DNA of 64,000 nucleotides. Origin: Saccopteryx bilineata. Lineage: Eukaryota > Chordata > Mammalia > Chiroptera > Emballonuridae. The position numbers and the translations under genes are program-made. The stretch covers positions 61,914,410 to 61,978,409 of the forward strand of contig NC_089495.1 of the NCBI RefSeq assembly GCF_036850765.1. The letters are read 5' to 3'. Under the pieces are notes generated by a model. That model did not search any database. It worked only from the letters and a program-made list of their open reading frames with translations, and had not been told where the DNA came from. Positions 37,068-50,877 of this stretch are shown piece after piece (the stretch's first letter is position 1; each line of letters opens with the position of its first letter).

Positions 37068-37589
37068 CACACAGCTCTTCCAGGAGAAGAGACAAAAGTT
37101 CTGATATAAGCAGTCTGAAGGAAACAAGAGTATAAATGTGTGCTTAAATATGAATCAAACATACCTGTGCCTTCTCCCTGATTCCTTACACAGCAGACCC
37201 AGGGATCTCCATCTGTCTCTTCTGCTAAATCCATTAATCCCATCATTAAGGCCAAAACCTCATGATCTCATCTAAACTCATCTGGTTACCTCCCCACACC
37301 CCACAAAGGCCCCATCTTTAAATACCATCACATTGGGTTATAGCTTCAGCAAATGAATTTGAGAACTCATTAGTCCACATAGTTTTTGTTGTTGTTGTTG
37401 TTGTTTTTGCTTTAAAAAGGCAGAATTTGAAGCTATCTTCTCAGAAAAAACACATGATGCATATCTTAGTAGTGTTTTTAAGATAAGACTTTTAGACTGA
37501 GATCAAAGCCAAATGTTTGTTAGCCTAAGTTTAAGGACTCCTGAAATGTACTGGGACAAAAAAAGAGCAAAATATTTTCTATTTTTATT
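37068..37589. other. Unassigned DNA with (GTT)n
   Basis: A (GTT)n run lies at 37387-37407. Otherwise nothing recognised. Confidence 0.4.
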
Positions 37590-37740
37590 TATTAATTTTA
37601 AAGAGAAAAACATTGATTTGTTGTTCTACTTATTTATGCATTCACTGGATGATGCTTGTGTTAGCCCTACTGGGGATCAAACCTACAACCTTGGCATATT
37701 GGAACAATGCTCCAACTAACTAAGCTACCCAAGCAGGGCC
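37590..37740 (-). mobile_element. Short tRNA-derived SINE, type C
   Basis: Minus-strand copy with the head at 37670-37740 ('gctacccaagcagggcc' is the reversed start). Old and shortened; part of the GA block is lost. Confidence 0.75.
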
Positions 37741-37779
37741 AAAATATTTTCTTAAATAGCAAATAAATATACACATTAA

Positions 37780-38881
37780 CCCGTTGAGTAGTACAAATGT
37801 TCATGCATGTCCTTGTGCCTCCTGACCATCAAGAGTACAATCATACATATACATCTTCAAATTTTGAGCTGGAGCAGTAAAAGTAAGAATATTAAAAAAG
37901 GGAGAATGCATCTAAAGAAATACTACAATCATGTTAGCTCAAAAATGGCATGACAAAAGAGAGGTCAACATGCTAACTACAATTCATGAAGACCTGATGA
38001 TTGAAAGTGGCAAGAGCAATTACTCTACTGGGCAAAGCATTACCAAGCCACTAAGTGTGGTGAGGTATAATGAAAATATGGGTTTGATTGACAGGGCTAA
38101 TATGCAAATAAGTTTCATAGGAAATGCAAGAAAACCCGTGAAATGGTATATAAAACTTTTTTTCATAAAATTGACGTTGCTGTTTTGAACTCATACATTG
38201 TGTATCAGATGAAGATTGGAGGAAGACCACAGCTATATGACTTCAGACTGAAATGAAGCTCACTGATCAGCTTTTGGAGGAGTTTGTGAAAGAGAGAAAA
38301 TCACCCAGAGAAGGCTGACTGTCATCAGTAGGAGACAACCTTTGTCTTTCAGGATGTCACCTCCCAAAGCCAGTCCCTGCAACAACCTCAAAGGATAAGC
38401 CACAATAAAAATGCTTCCTATGACAGTATACTACAAGAAGAGAAGGTAAACAGAGGGACACAAGGGTGATGTGCATTGAATATAACAAACCACTTTGTCT
38501 GCATCCATGTTTTGAGGAGTACCACAGTTTGAAAAAAATTTTAAATATAAGGAATAAATAAAAATACCTATCAATTGTCCTAAGAATATTATTATATGTG
38601 AGTACATATTTGAGATTGTGCTAATAACAATAATTCTTTATTTACAGATAGGAGGTATGTGAGAATTGCATGAGATAACAAAAATTTTTATTTTAAAAAT
38701 GTGTAAGGAAACATTTAAAAAAGGCAAATATATGTTCTTTTTGTTTCCATAAATTGGTTATCAAACAAACATGATTTTAACTTAATAAAACTGTAACTGT
38801 AACTAATTTCATTTTTTAAAAAAAAAAAACAACTCACTCCTGTGGGTCAGTGAGCATGAAAAGAAGTCACTACTCAAACGG
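37780..38881 (+). mobile_element. piggyBac element, internally deleted
   Basis: Both ends abut the piggyBac target TTAA (37776-37779 and 38882-38885). The terminal inverted repeats are CCCGTTGAGTAGTACA on the left and, reversed, CCGTTTGAGTAGTGAC on the right. A second shared word, TTCATGC, lies further in on both sides. The length of about 1.1 kb is roughly half of an autonomous piggyBac; the transposase N-terminal half is missing. It could have been moved only by another copy's enzyme, unless the deletion came after insertion. Confidence 0.85.
37931..38530 (+). pseudogene. piggyBac transposase, C-terminal relic
   Basis: Piece of a DDE transposase that cuts and pastes piggyBac elements at TTAA in the nucleus. 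The frame at 37931-38188 keeps KWHDKREVNMLTTIH, the SVVRYNENMGLIDRAN region that carries the third catalytic Asp of the family, and VKWYIKLFF. After a stop at 38186, other frames carry on. Near 38460-38520 a cysteine/histidine-rich end is seen (DTRVMCIEYNKPLCLHPC, then FEEYH), matching the C-terminal zinc-binding domain; its first CxxC pair is lost. The first two catalytic Asp residues lie in the deleted half. Not functional. Confidence 0.85.
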
Positions 38882-38885
38882 TTAA

Positions 38886-39282
38886 AAAATTTCTCCACTT
38901 CCACTTGAAATTTTGACTAAAATGAGGGCTCCATTGCAATTTAGACAGCTAGATAATCCACAGTTTGTAATTTCAGCATAGACATAATTTTCCCACTGAT
39001 AGCCCCAGTTGTAAAGGCAAAGTTTGCTTAATAATTTCAAGGGAACTAAGAGTTATGCACTAGAAATTTGTGCATGAGATAGCCGCAAGGAGGAAGGATC
39101 ATATTGGACAGATACTTTCAGCAAGTAAATGAGACTTGGGCAGGTTTACAATTCCTGAATTATGCCGTAGAAGGCTTAGTCCCAGGGATGTTAGTTACTC
39201 TGCAAAAATGATCACATTAATACAATAGCCAATCAACTCTGGGAGAATCTTTTACATGCAGAACGTAAGGTGCAAAAAATAC
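38886..39282. other. Unassigned DNA
   Basis: Nothing recognised. Confidence 0.4.
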
Positions 39283-40136
39283 CAAATCTAGTTCTGTAAA
39301 ATACATTATTGGTATTTTTATAGGAATTGTGTTGAATCTACAGATTGTTTTGAGTAGTATAAATCTTTTAATAATGTTAATTCTTTCTGTCTATGGACAT
39401 CTTATATCCTTCCATTTATTTGTATCTCCTTCATCAGTATCTTATAATTTTCCAATTACAGATCTTTTACTTTCTTTGTTACATTTATTCTGCACTTTTT
39501 TAAAATTCAATTGTAAATGAAGTTGTTTCTTTCTGATAGTTCAAAATTTGTATATAAAAATGCACCTAAAGTTTGAATATTAATTTTATATCTTGATACT
39601 TCACTAAATTCACTTTTCAGTTCTAGATCTTTGGTGGAATCATTAGGGTTCCTCATACACAGTGAAATGTGAACTCCAAATCATGACAGTTTTATTTTTC
39701 CTTTCCAATTTGGATGTCTGATTGTTATGGGTAAGAGTTCCAGTACATTATTGAATAATAATAAGAAAGCAAAATTCCTGTCTTATTCTTGCTCTTAAGA
39801 GAAACACTTTTAATTTTTTCTTGTTGAATATGATGCTGGCAGTCATATATACTATGTATGTTATATACAGCCATTGTTGGGCTGAGATATGTTCCCTCTA
39901 TTCCCACTTTGCTGAAAGTTCCTATCAGAAATTTGTGCTAAATTTTGCCAAATGTTTTTTGCATCTTTTGATATAATCATATTATTTTAATCATATTTTC
40001 AGATGATATAATCATTTTATTTTGATTATGTGGTGTATCATGTTCATTGGTTCACCGATGTTTTACCAAACTTGCATCTTTGAAATAAATTCTACTTGAT
40101 CATTGTGTGTGATCTCTATAATGTATTGCTGAATTC
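39283..40136 (-). mobile_element. L1, inverted 5' part (twin priming)
   Basis: Minus-strand L1 ORF2 text (reverse transcriptase region: 'tttctttccaatttggatg', 'tgttgggctgagatatgttccctc' and so on). Its downstream end at 39283 is the point where the plus-strand part at 40137 takes up the L1 text. Many stops. Confidence 0.8.
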
Positions 40137-41690
40137 ATAATCCAAAAATGTATATGGAATCACAAAAGACCCTAAATAGCCTCAGAAATATTGAGAAAAA
40201 AGATTAAAGTCGAAAGCATCATGCTATCTGAATCAAATATACTACAAGGTAATAGCAATCAAAATAGTATGGCACTGGCATAAAACAGACATATAGGACA
40301 TGGAACAGAACAGAGAGCCCACAAATATACCTACACCTAAATTGTCAATTAATATTTGACAAAGGAGGCAACAACAAAGTATGTGTGAAAGACAGTCTAT
40401 TCAATAAATTTGCTGGAAAAATTAGAGAGATTAACACAAAAAAATTCCCTTGAAACTAGACCATCTTTGTATATCACATTCAAAAACAAACACAAAATAG
40501 ATTAAATACTTATACATAAGACTCAAAACCATAAAACTCCCAGAAGAAAACACAGATGATAAAACCCTGGACATTTCTTGTAACAACATTTTTTCCTGAT
40601 ATACCTTTTCACACAAGGGAAACAAAAGAAAATATCACAAATGGTACTACATGAAACTAAAAAGTCTGTAACAGCAAAGGAAACCATCAACACAATGAAA
40701 ATATAACCAACTGAATGGTAGAAGATATTTACCAATGATACATCTGATCAAGAGTTAATATCTAAAATTTATAAAGTACTCAGAAAACTTGACATCACAT
40801 AATCAATCTCCAATCTCATTTTATAAAAGGACCTGAATGGACATGTCTCCAAAAAGAACAAACAGATGACCAACTGACATATGAAAAGTTACTCAATATT
40901 ACTTATTATCAAAGAATTGCAAATTAATACCACAATGAGATATTACCCTCACACTTGTCAGAATGGCCATCATCAATAAATCAACAAACAAGTGTTGATG
41001 AGAGTACAGAAAAAGGGGGACCCTAATGAACTGTTAGTGGGAATGCAGATTGGTGAAATCACTATTGAAAACAGTGTGGAGGTTTCTCAAAAAATTTAAA
41101 AATGGAACTGTCTTATAACCCAGTGAACCCACCTCTGGAAATATATCTGAAAAAATCCAAAACACTAATTCAAAAGAATATATGCACCTTTATGTTCATT
41201 GCAGTGTTATTTACAATAGCCAAGATCTGGAAACAGCCCAGTGCCTATCAGTAGATGAGTGGGTAAAAAAGCTATATATACATTTTTACAATGGAATACT
41301 GCTCAATCATAAGTAAGAATGAAATCTTACCATTTAAATAGCATGGGTGGAACTAAAAGCTATTATGTTTAATAAAACAGGTTATATAGAGAACACAAAC
41401 ACCATATGATTTTACTTATATATGGATTTTGAAAAAACAAAATAGATACAGACTAAGAGATACAGAAAACAGACTGACAGTTGTCAAAACAGAGGGATTT
41501 TGATGGGCTAGGTAGAAAAGCTGAAGAGATTAAAAATGCAAATTGGTAGTAATAGAATAGTTACAGAGTTGTAAATTATAGCATAGAGAATATAGTCAAT
41601 AATATTATAATAATTATGTATGGGGTCAGTTCAAACACAGAGCATCTAATAAAAATTTTTAAAATAAAGTTGTGATATAATATTAACAGA
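40137..41690 (+). mobile_element. L1, 3' part of the same insertion
   Basis: Plus-strand ORF2 from the 'MYMESQKTLNS' region through 'NRTESPQI', 'FDKGG', 'DSLFN' and the C-terminal 'MEYCSI'-like end (41290-41310), then the 3' UTR with 'ggggtcagttcaaacac' and an A-rich tail to about 41690. Frames are broken in many places. Confidence 0.85.
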
Positions 41691-43209
41691 CTGAATATCC
41701 AGGTTAAACTTCTTCTTTTATATGCTCAATCCAATCATCTCCTATAGCTTTAAATTTTTGTCTGGGCCTATCCTCAGAAAAAGGACTGAGTTTTGTCATG
41801 GTCACTATTACACCTACTGATACCCAAGTTCTAGTTTATGTAGAGGTTTATCTAGGTTCTGGCTTCCCTAGAAGCTGCTAGACAGGACCAGTTAACATAG
41901 TCCAGAAATGCAGGAGTGTAAATTTTGAACAATAAAAACAGGTGACATAACGAGTAGTTGGATAAATGGCTTGACCTTTCATTTCTTCCCTTCTGATGGG
42001 TAGTTGCAGACACAGTATTTCCCAACATCTTTACCAGAAATACACTGTGTATCTATATTCCCTTTGAATTTGTGTTCAACATGGATATGCTCAAACTTAT
42101 ATTGCTTTTTTTTCCTCCTCTAAAGAATCCCTTAAACCTGTTTCCTCACTTACTCGTGTTTCCTCAGTCTTGTTGCCAGTAATGCAACAATTTTGCCTCC
42201 CCCACCCCTTCAAAAATTCCTCACCATATAAGCTATACCTCTGGCTGGATTTTCAAAAAAATCTGGGCTAAAACTATTGGTTACAGCAGTGACTCTACAA
42301 ATGAACCATTAGAATGAAATTTTAGGCTTGTATTCTCATTGATCTGAAGTTAAAAGAGATAAATTTTTGTGGATAATTGAGATGAGTAATAATCCCTGAC
42401 ATGCACCGGCATCAGTTTTACTGAGGCATTTCGCAGAGTTTAATTAGGAAGAAGCTCAGAGAGATACAAGGTAAGGAGTTAAGATGAGGTGACTGTACTT
42501 GATTAGTACAAGGCAATGATAATTATAAGAAATGTTATGTGAGATGTCTGCTTTTGCCAGACTTGGGAGAACTTACATGCACGCATACACACAGGCTCAA
42601 ATCAAGACAGATTGTCCCTAAATTAAGCATGCTATTAAAAAAACCTGAAGAATTCTTTCACATAATTAAAAGCAATTTTTAACTAGTTTAGCTACAAGGA
42701 AGACTGCTGAAAACCTGGCCCAGTGACTAATTATAAAGTCCTTAATCTTGCAATGAAGACTAAATATTGAGCCGTAATATGTCATAATGCTTATAAAGAA
42801 GAGTGGGATCTTGAGACCAATAGGAATATTTGCATTAATAGAATTAAGAATATTGAACACCCATATTTTCCTCTACCATGCTGGACAAGAGAAGCAGCTC
42901 TCTCCTTATGCTAAGGATGACCTCATGCAATGACTTGATCCCATAAAAACATGTCTAAGTATCCTGTTTAATCTAAATTCTAATATTAGATGGAGAGGGT
43001 TATTTTATATATTTAGTTCACAATTTTTAAGCTAATGAAGTTCTGGAAACATGGTGGGCATATTAAACAATTATTTTGTTGTTTTGGAGCTGTGGGGAAA
43101 GAACTCACCTCATTCAAAATGTGTGAAGACTGGGATTATAAAAATTACACTCATAATATTTATCAAACACTTACTATGTACCTGACTTTGTGCTATATAC
43201 ATACTTTTA
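41691..43209. other. Unassigned DNA
   Basis: No gene or repeat that I can support. Part of 41700-42300 has mixed base composition and may be old repeat DNA. Confidence 0.4.
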
Positions 43210-43567
43210 ATATTTTTTTAAATTGAAAGTAGGGGATATACAGAGATGGACTCCTGCATATACCCTGACCAGGATCCACCTGGTGACCCCTGTCTGGGAC
43301 TATTGCTCTGCCCATTTGGGCTGCTCTCAACTGAGCTATTTTTTAGTACCTGAAGTGGAGGCTCAGTGGAGCAATCCTCAGTACCCAGAGCTAATGTGCT
43401 TGAATCAATCAAGCCATGGCTGTGGGAGAGGAAGAGAGAGAGAGATAGAGAGACAGGTGGGAGGGGAAAAGAAAGAGATGGTTTCTTCTCTTATGTGCCC
43501 TGACCCGGAATTGAACTGAGGACTTCCACACATCATGTCAACACCACTGAGCCAACCAGCCAGGGCC
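43210..43567 (-). mobile_element. tRNA-derived SINE, type A
   Basis: Minus-strand copy with GA block 43425-43475 and head 43490-43567. Diverged and carries several small gaps. Confidence 0.8.
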
Positions 43568-44061
43568 TGTTTGATCTTATTTAATTCTTGCAAGACAAAA
43601 GGAATGCTTTTATATTCCTATGTTAAAAATGAAAAAAAAAAAAGCACTGAGAGATGAAATAACTTTTTAACAACAATAAAGAAGTAAATGACTGAAACAT
43701 ATCCTGGCAATAGAGAGATATTTTTTAAATGAACAGGTCATAAGAGTAATGTGGTCAGTTGGGCTCTCCTGTTGGTTACTAGGATTCCAAGCAGAGATAC
43801 AGACTTCAATACCCTCATCTTACAAAGAGAATCATAAACATTTGCAACCCAGGAATTTCCTCTAAGAATAATGACAGATTATATCAATTTGTATTGTCTT
43901 CTTCAGATTATATAAGCAATGCACATACAGTAGAAATTAGAGGTACAGAAGTGTGTGTGTTTGTGTGTGTGTGTATTGATCCATGTGCCATGTACCTAGT
44001 GGAAAGCACCCTAGTTTTTCCTGGCCATGCCTTGTGAATGAGCTTGTTGGTTGTTGTTGTT

Positions 44062-44097
<36 letters not shown>

Positions 44098-45213
44098 TAG
44101 TCCTAAAGATCAGAAGTATCCATCATGTTTTCTCCTTTTTCTTTGACCCAACACATCAGGCAATGTTAAGCCTATAAAACAGGGTGGGTCTCCTATTCCA
44201 AAGTAAGGTTGGAGGAGGAGTCATTAAAAAATATATTTCTTTCCTCATTTTAAATTCTTTATACTGACGCCTGAACTGTGGCAAGTAAAAATCTGAATAT
44301 GAGGTTCAAATTTTGAACCACATACTAGATGATACATAGCAAGATACTATAATCAAATATATTCAGAAGATTATGAAACCTACTCAAGATAATAGCACAA
44401 AAGTGTTTATGATATTGTGATCCACAAAATGTTACTGGTGAAGAGATAATGAACTTGTGCCAGAATGTAAACAGCATACTGGTGTTTGTGTTTTTTCTAA
44501 TGTGTTGGTCAAAGTGATATGTTAAAATGATAAAAATTAGTACAGCACAGTTTTAATAAGAAAAAAAAAAGAAGCTATACCCATACTTTTACATACATAG
44601 GACTCTCCAGATGCAATTATTTATCTGCAAAACTGATTGTTACTTTAACATTTTTACATATAATGTGTATATATTTTCACAGCTGTATTATATGTGTATG
44701 TAAATAGATATACATATTCATGTGTGTGCAAGGTGTGACAGCACTTTTAATGGAAAGACATACATTTTAATGGGAGCCGTGATTTAGGAAACAAGCAATT
44801 TGAAATATTAAAATGTTATTTGTATGTTTTGATGTAATATTTTACCAAATCTATTTTCCAACAAGTCTATTATTATTTTAATTTGAAAATCATGTTTTAA
44901 TATTTCCAAAGCCATATCTTCTTATACTATTTTATATTCATGTAATTTTTTTCACTATCAATACAAAATCTTTGTGAATTTATCCTAATATTTGGAGTTC
45001 TTAAATTAAAAAGAAATGTATTTGTCTTCTTGCTTGTCACCTCTCTACTTTATTTTCAGTAAATTTTTCTCTATTTTTAACCTTGAAATTTCGCCTTTGA
45101 TTTTTGTCTTTTTAAAGTATCCAGTAAATGTTTTGTCTGTTCATAGCTCTTATCTTAGAAATGTACTGGCCTATAGTAAGTGGTAACAAGGAGTCCATTC
45201 AAATTATTATTTT
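43568..45213. other. Unassigned DNA with microsatellites
   Basis: Holds a TG repeat at 43952-43976 and a T run of about 28 at 44064-44091, which may be the tail of a lost minus-strand retroelement. The rest is AT-rich and unassigned. Confidence 0.4.
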
Positions 45214-45218
45214 TATGG

Positions 45219-45748
45219 TGTAAGGCCAGGAGCCACCATCATGGCCATTCACATGCAGGTTCCCGTTGGATTCGGGCAGATGGCAAAGAAATGGCAGAGT
45301 CAGAGGATGGTAGGCCATTCTGTTTATTGGTGTCTCACCAAGACAGGCAAACCACAAGAGAAGACAAGGGAAAAGCAGAAAACCAGCTTTTCCCATGAAG
45401 GGCAAGGGATCAGCTTTTCCCATGAGGGGCAATGGTGATAGCAGGAACCAAAAGAGAGCAAGCTCCCGGTCTGCCCCACTTTATAGTATAGAAATCAAAA
45501 CCTTTAATCCAATATACAAACAAGGAAGTCTCTGATACAAAGTCACTTATCTGAGGCATAATGGGATTCTTCATGAGAGTGCACCACCCCACATCATGTA
45601 ATTAGTCAAGGGTGTGGGGAAAAGCTTAGTCTTAAAACTAAGCCTTAGGTTATAATGACCCAGCCTGCTTATAGCCTGTCCCCCACACCCAATACAAACT
45701 ATAAGTGAGCAAACATATATATCAATTTACAAACTTATTTAACCAACA
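45219..45748 (-). mobile_element. Solo LTR with perfect 5-bp TSD
   Basis: 530 bp, TG...CA ends, flanked by TATGG at 45214-45218 and 45749-45753. On the minus strand it has a TATAAAG promoter box near 45480-45486 and an AATAAA at 45323-45328, so U3, R and U5 are in the right order. A direct repeat of about 25 bp ('cttttcccatgagggg...') lies at 45389-45435. It marks recombination between two LTRs of a former provirus; no viral genes remain. Same family as the LTRs at 11751 and 58949. Confidence 0.85.
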
Positions 45749-45775
45749 TATGGTAATAATAAGGAAAGCTTGTTT

Positions 45776-46130
45776 AAAGATTTAGCTAGTTGGCTCAGTG
45801 GTAGAGTACCAACTGGGCATGTGAATGTCCTAGGTTCAATTTGGTTTGGGATACACAGGAGAAGCAACCATCTGCAATTCCACCCCTCCCCTACCTCTTT
45901 CTTTCTCTCTCTCTCCTCTCTTCCCCTCCTGCAACCATGGCTTGATTGGTTCAAGCACATCACCCAAGCACTGAGGATGGCTCCAAGGAGCTTTGCCTCA
46001 GGCACTACAAAATAGCTCAGTTTCAAACATGGCCCCAGGAAGGGGTTCCTTGGTGGATTCCAGGTCCGGGCACATGTGCGAGTCTATCTCTTTATCTCCC
46101 CTCCTCTCACTTGGAAAAGAAGAAAAAAAA
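45776..46130 (+). mobile_element. tRNA-derived SINE, type A
   Basis: Plus-strand copy with head 'gctagttggctcagtggtagag' at 45784-45805, CT block 45890-45930 and an A-rich end at 46120-46131. Diverged. Confidence 0.8.
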
Positions 46131-46999
46131 AATCTTGTTTATATTTAGGTTTTACTTTACAGTTGCAGTAAACAGGAGAGGAACTACTCTATATATTATA
46201 GGGGTCATCTAAATGTCAAAATAAATATCATTCTTAAAGTCAGCTATACCTATACTAATTCTTCCCTCTTTCTCCAGATAATTTATGTAATACATCAGGA
46301 AAGAATTTTTTGTTGTAGGCAAATTTCTGGCTGCCCTGCAATCTCTAGAAAAAAGCAGGGGTGTGAAGTGTGAATTCATAATATACTGTTATGTAAATGA
46401 CATTCAAGTCTTCAGTTAGTACTTCTGATTTCTGCCTCCACCTCTCACTTCTTCCCTCACATACCTGCTGTCTCTAAGCCCAGAGTTCCAAAAGAAGTTC
46501 AACTACGTTCTCCTCAACACTCTCCATATGTGTATAGGCTGATTTTCTCTGCTTCACTTCATCAATAAATAGTCTTTCATCTATTTTTCAAATTCTAGAA
46601 ATTGGCTGAAATTTCTCACATGTTGAGATATCTTTAAATGTTATGAAATCATGCTTATTAATTGTTATGTTGGTTTAATATGATTGGGAAATAAAGCTAT
46701 TATGAAAGCATGGATTTGGTCTTTTACTTTTACTCTGCAAGTCGTTCTGATGATATTTATTCCTTTAAATTCCTATCATTCTTGAAGTTTCCAATCCAGG
46801 TCATACAGACCTGAAAGGAGCAACACTCCAATTCTTATTTAGAAATTTGAAGCTGAGCCAACCTCAGATTCACAACTTTTTTAAAAATTATTGAGGGTTC
46901 GGGTTATAGAGCAACCCAACAATACAAAATCTTTGAGGGAGAATGTATTCAGTGAAAGTAGATTATTCACTTGCAGTAGATGCAAAAGGAAAGGTTTAA
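46131..46999. other. Unassigned DNA
   Basis: Nothing recognised. Confidence 0.4.
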
Positions 47000-48066
47000 T
47001 TAGAATAGTTGTCAAAACAGTATGAAACCAATGGGAGCTGAAGATATTGTACTCTACATTCTCATGTATAATTTCAACATGAACCCTACTGTGTGCTCAC
47101 ATAAAAGACTGGGAAAATCCTAATCAGCATCCATGTCATACAAATCTGGGCTAAAAGAAAAGCAGCAGTGTAGGAGGGGCAAGAAATTTCACTCAGACTA
47201 TCTTCCTTATATACACTGCTGAACAAAACCTTTACTCTTTGGGAGTGAATAGCACCTAGAAACTGTATTTCTTAGAACATTGATGAAAACACATTACAAC
47301 TGAGAGATCATAGAGTGTTAACAAGCAGACAAACAAAAACTCCTCCTTGGAAAGCAGTTAGATTATGCATTGGGCTCATGACTACAGCCAGGGGAAAGTC
47401 AATAGAACCAAGGAAGTTATAACCTTCAAATGCAAGAACATTATTTAGAGTTAATACTGAGATTTAATTAGAACATTAGAGAACACACCTCTAAGCCCAC
47501 ACCATGACTCTAAGTGAAGAAGCTTCGAAACACAAGTAATAGCAGAATACTGATGAGAGAGGAATAAGAGTAGAAAAAAAAACATGCAGAGACTCTGAGG
47601 CATATCACACGGTGAAGACTTAGAATTCAACATTGGAGGGACATAGCTCTAGAAAACCAAATCTACTTTAAATAGAGTATTTCTACAGAAATGGGAAGCC
47701 TGAGGTACATTGTTGATAACCATGGCAGCAGCACTGCAGACCAGCCCAACTTGGATCTATCTTGACTCCTACATTTGCACTAAAGGCTTAGTGAATAAGT
47801 GTGCCTATTTCAAAGCATACATAATTATTTACTTCAGTGTCTTCTTTCTTATATACGATGCCAACATTAATACAATATATCACATATATGTAAAGGAAAA
47901 ATGAACACACTAAGAATAAATAAAGCTATACTCTGAACCAGACTCAGATATGACACAGCTGTTAGAAATGCCTGATGGAGAATTTTTAATCACTATAATA
48001 AATATGTTAATAACTATGCCAGGTGGGAGAAGAGTATTGGCTGGGAGAGATGTTATGACAACACCG
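47000..48066 (+). mobile_element. Possible old L1 5' region
   Basis: 'ggcagcagcactgcagaccagccc' (47723-47746) and 'cagatatgacacagctgttagaaatgcctgatggagaattttt' wording (47945-47990) resemble the 5' UTR/ORF1 border of old mammalian L1M elements. No ORF1 frame is left. The call rests on remembered wording and could be wrong. Confidence 0.4.
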
Positions 48067-48078
48067 AGAATGAGATAT

Positions 48079-48080
<2 letters not shown>

Positions 48081-48121
<41 letters not shown>

Positions 48122-48486
48122 TATTTTTCCGAAGCTGGAAACGGGGAGGCAGTCAGACAGACTACCGCATGCGCCCGACTGGGGTCCACCCGTGGGCACG
48201 CCCACCAGGGGGCGATGCTCTGCCCATCCGAGGCGTTGCTCTGTCGTGACCAGAGCCACTCTAGTGCCTGGGGCAGAGGCCAAGGAGCCATCCCCAGCAC
48301 CCAGGCCATCTTTTGCTCCAATGGAGCCTCAGCTGCAGGAGGGGAAGAGAGAGACAGAGAGGAAGGAGAGGGGGAGGGGTGGAGAAGCAGATGGGCGCCT
48401 CTCCTGTGTGCCCTGGCCGGGAATCGAACCTGGGGCTTCCGCACGCCAGGCCGACGCTCTACCACTGAGCCAACCGGCCAGGGCCA
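48081..48486 (-). mobile_element. Young tRNA-derived SINE, type A, with TSD
   Basis: A T40 run (48081-48120) is its poly(A). The body is close to the best type A copies and the head, at 48405-48486, has intact box A and box B. It is flanked by a perfect 14-bp repeat, AGAATGAGATATTC (48067-48080 and 48487-48500). The long uninterrupted tail and intact ends point to recent insertion. The 124- and 152-codon frames across it are SINE read-through. Confidence 0.95.
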
Positions 48487-48500
48487 AGAATGAGATATTC

Positions 48501-49458
48501 TTGACTCATTTTTTTCTCTGGTGTGTCATGATCCAGGGAATAATAATAAATTTGACTGTGGATTAGTTTTATCATTGGATTTTTCTCCTTCCACCAAATT
48601 CTTCCACACTAGGATCAGCTGCCCATTCTCAGTTTAATTCAGTCTCTTCAATCATTATTGGCTTAATCTGGCTTGTCCACAGACCCCACCCTTCCAGATT
48701 GAGTTGGGCTGTTGCTCTAATACATACCAAATACTGTAGAATAGTATCAAATTCTTAGTAGTCCTTGTAGCTCCTAGTCTAAGTTCCCATCCTTTCCCTG
48801 TCAAGCCCTAAATAGTTTCTGGTACCAATTCCACTGTAGGGGAGGGGTTTCTACACACCAATCAACAATTCTCAGGGTATCAACAAGGTGTCCAAAAATT
48901 CAACTCAGTTCACCTAAATTCTAACACTATCAAGAGAGAGATCAGATTTCAGTCCTATAAGACTACCCCCCTCTCCTACCTCAGAGCCCAGCTGCAAGCT
49001 TCACATTGTTACTTGCACTTCTGACCAACTAGCTATAAATCAGAATTTCCCACAACCCATTCCTTGGGTTCAATTAATTTATTAGAGAAGCTCTTAGAAC
49101 TCAGGAAAACATTTTACTCACTAGATTACTTGTTCATTATAAATAACAAAACTCAGGAGCAGCCAGAAAGAGATGCCTAGAAAAGGTATGTAGGCAGGAA
49201 TGCAAAGTTTCCAGGCTTCCTCTAGGCACTCCACTCTGCCTGCAGCAACATGTGCTCACCAAACCCAATCCTTTTGGGCTTTCATGGTGGCTTCATAGGC
49301 ATGATTGACTAAATCACTGATCATCAGAGGTTGATTGAATCTATAGCCCCTCCCCCTTCCCTAGATGTCAGAGGTGGGTCCATGCTGAACTGAAAGTTCC
49401 AACCCACCAATTACATGACTAGATCATCTGGCAACCAACTCTCATCCTTAGTTGTTTT
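48501..49458 (+). mobile_element. Ancient mammalian repeat, family not assigned
   Basis: 'ttaatttattagagaagctcttagaactcagg' (49075-49105) and 'ggctttcatggtggcttcataggcatgattg' (49277-49308) match a known mammal-wide old repeat that I cannot name. The RAN retrocopy inserted into its right part. The left 400 bp may be unrelated. Confidence 0.4.
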
Positions 49459-49474
49459 AAAATGTCATCTTGTG
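49459..49474. repeat. Left TSD of the RAN retrocopy
   Basis: 16 bp, identical to 50513-50528. It begins at a TT/AAAA junction, the preferred cut site of the L1 endonuclease. Confidence 0.95.
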
Positions 49475-50512
<1,038 letters not shown>

Positions 50513-50528
50513 AAAATGTCATCTTGTG
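50513..50528. repeat. Right TSD of the RAN retrocopy
   Basis: Perfect copy of 49459-49474, directly after the poly(A). Confidence 0.95.
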
Positions 50529-50877
50529 CACATAAAAACCACTTTATCACCCTGAACACTTACAAAATTTTAACATTTTGGGGAGCTGTGAATCAGGAGT
50601 ATGGATGAAGATCATATATTTATGGTAAATATATTTTAGTCATCTGAGTGACCAAATATAAATTATAATATTGAAGCCAAACAAATTCTTCATTTGTAGC
50701 TACAATAGGCATTCACAACAGCACCATGAGATGTAATTGAGGGGTTTTGAACCTGGCTACCCCAAGGAAGTAGGAATAAATATAGCTATCTTTCTTTTTG
50801 GGTTTTCTCTATGTGTCCTACTCTTTCTATGTCCTACCCTACTACCACCAAAAAGTTATATATATATAACATACATA
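50529..50877. other. Unassigned DNA, ends in a TA-rich run
   Basis: Nothing recognised apart from a TA run at 50858-50868 next to the mariner insertion. Confidence 0.45.

Noticed and set aside
44064..44091. Long T run as the tail of a minus-strand retroelement
   Set aside because: No SINE, L1 or retrocopy text follows on its right side; left as a homopolymer.
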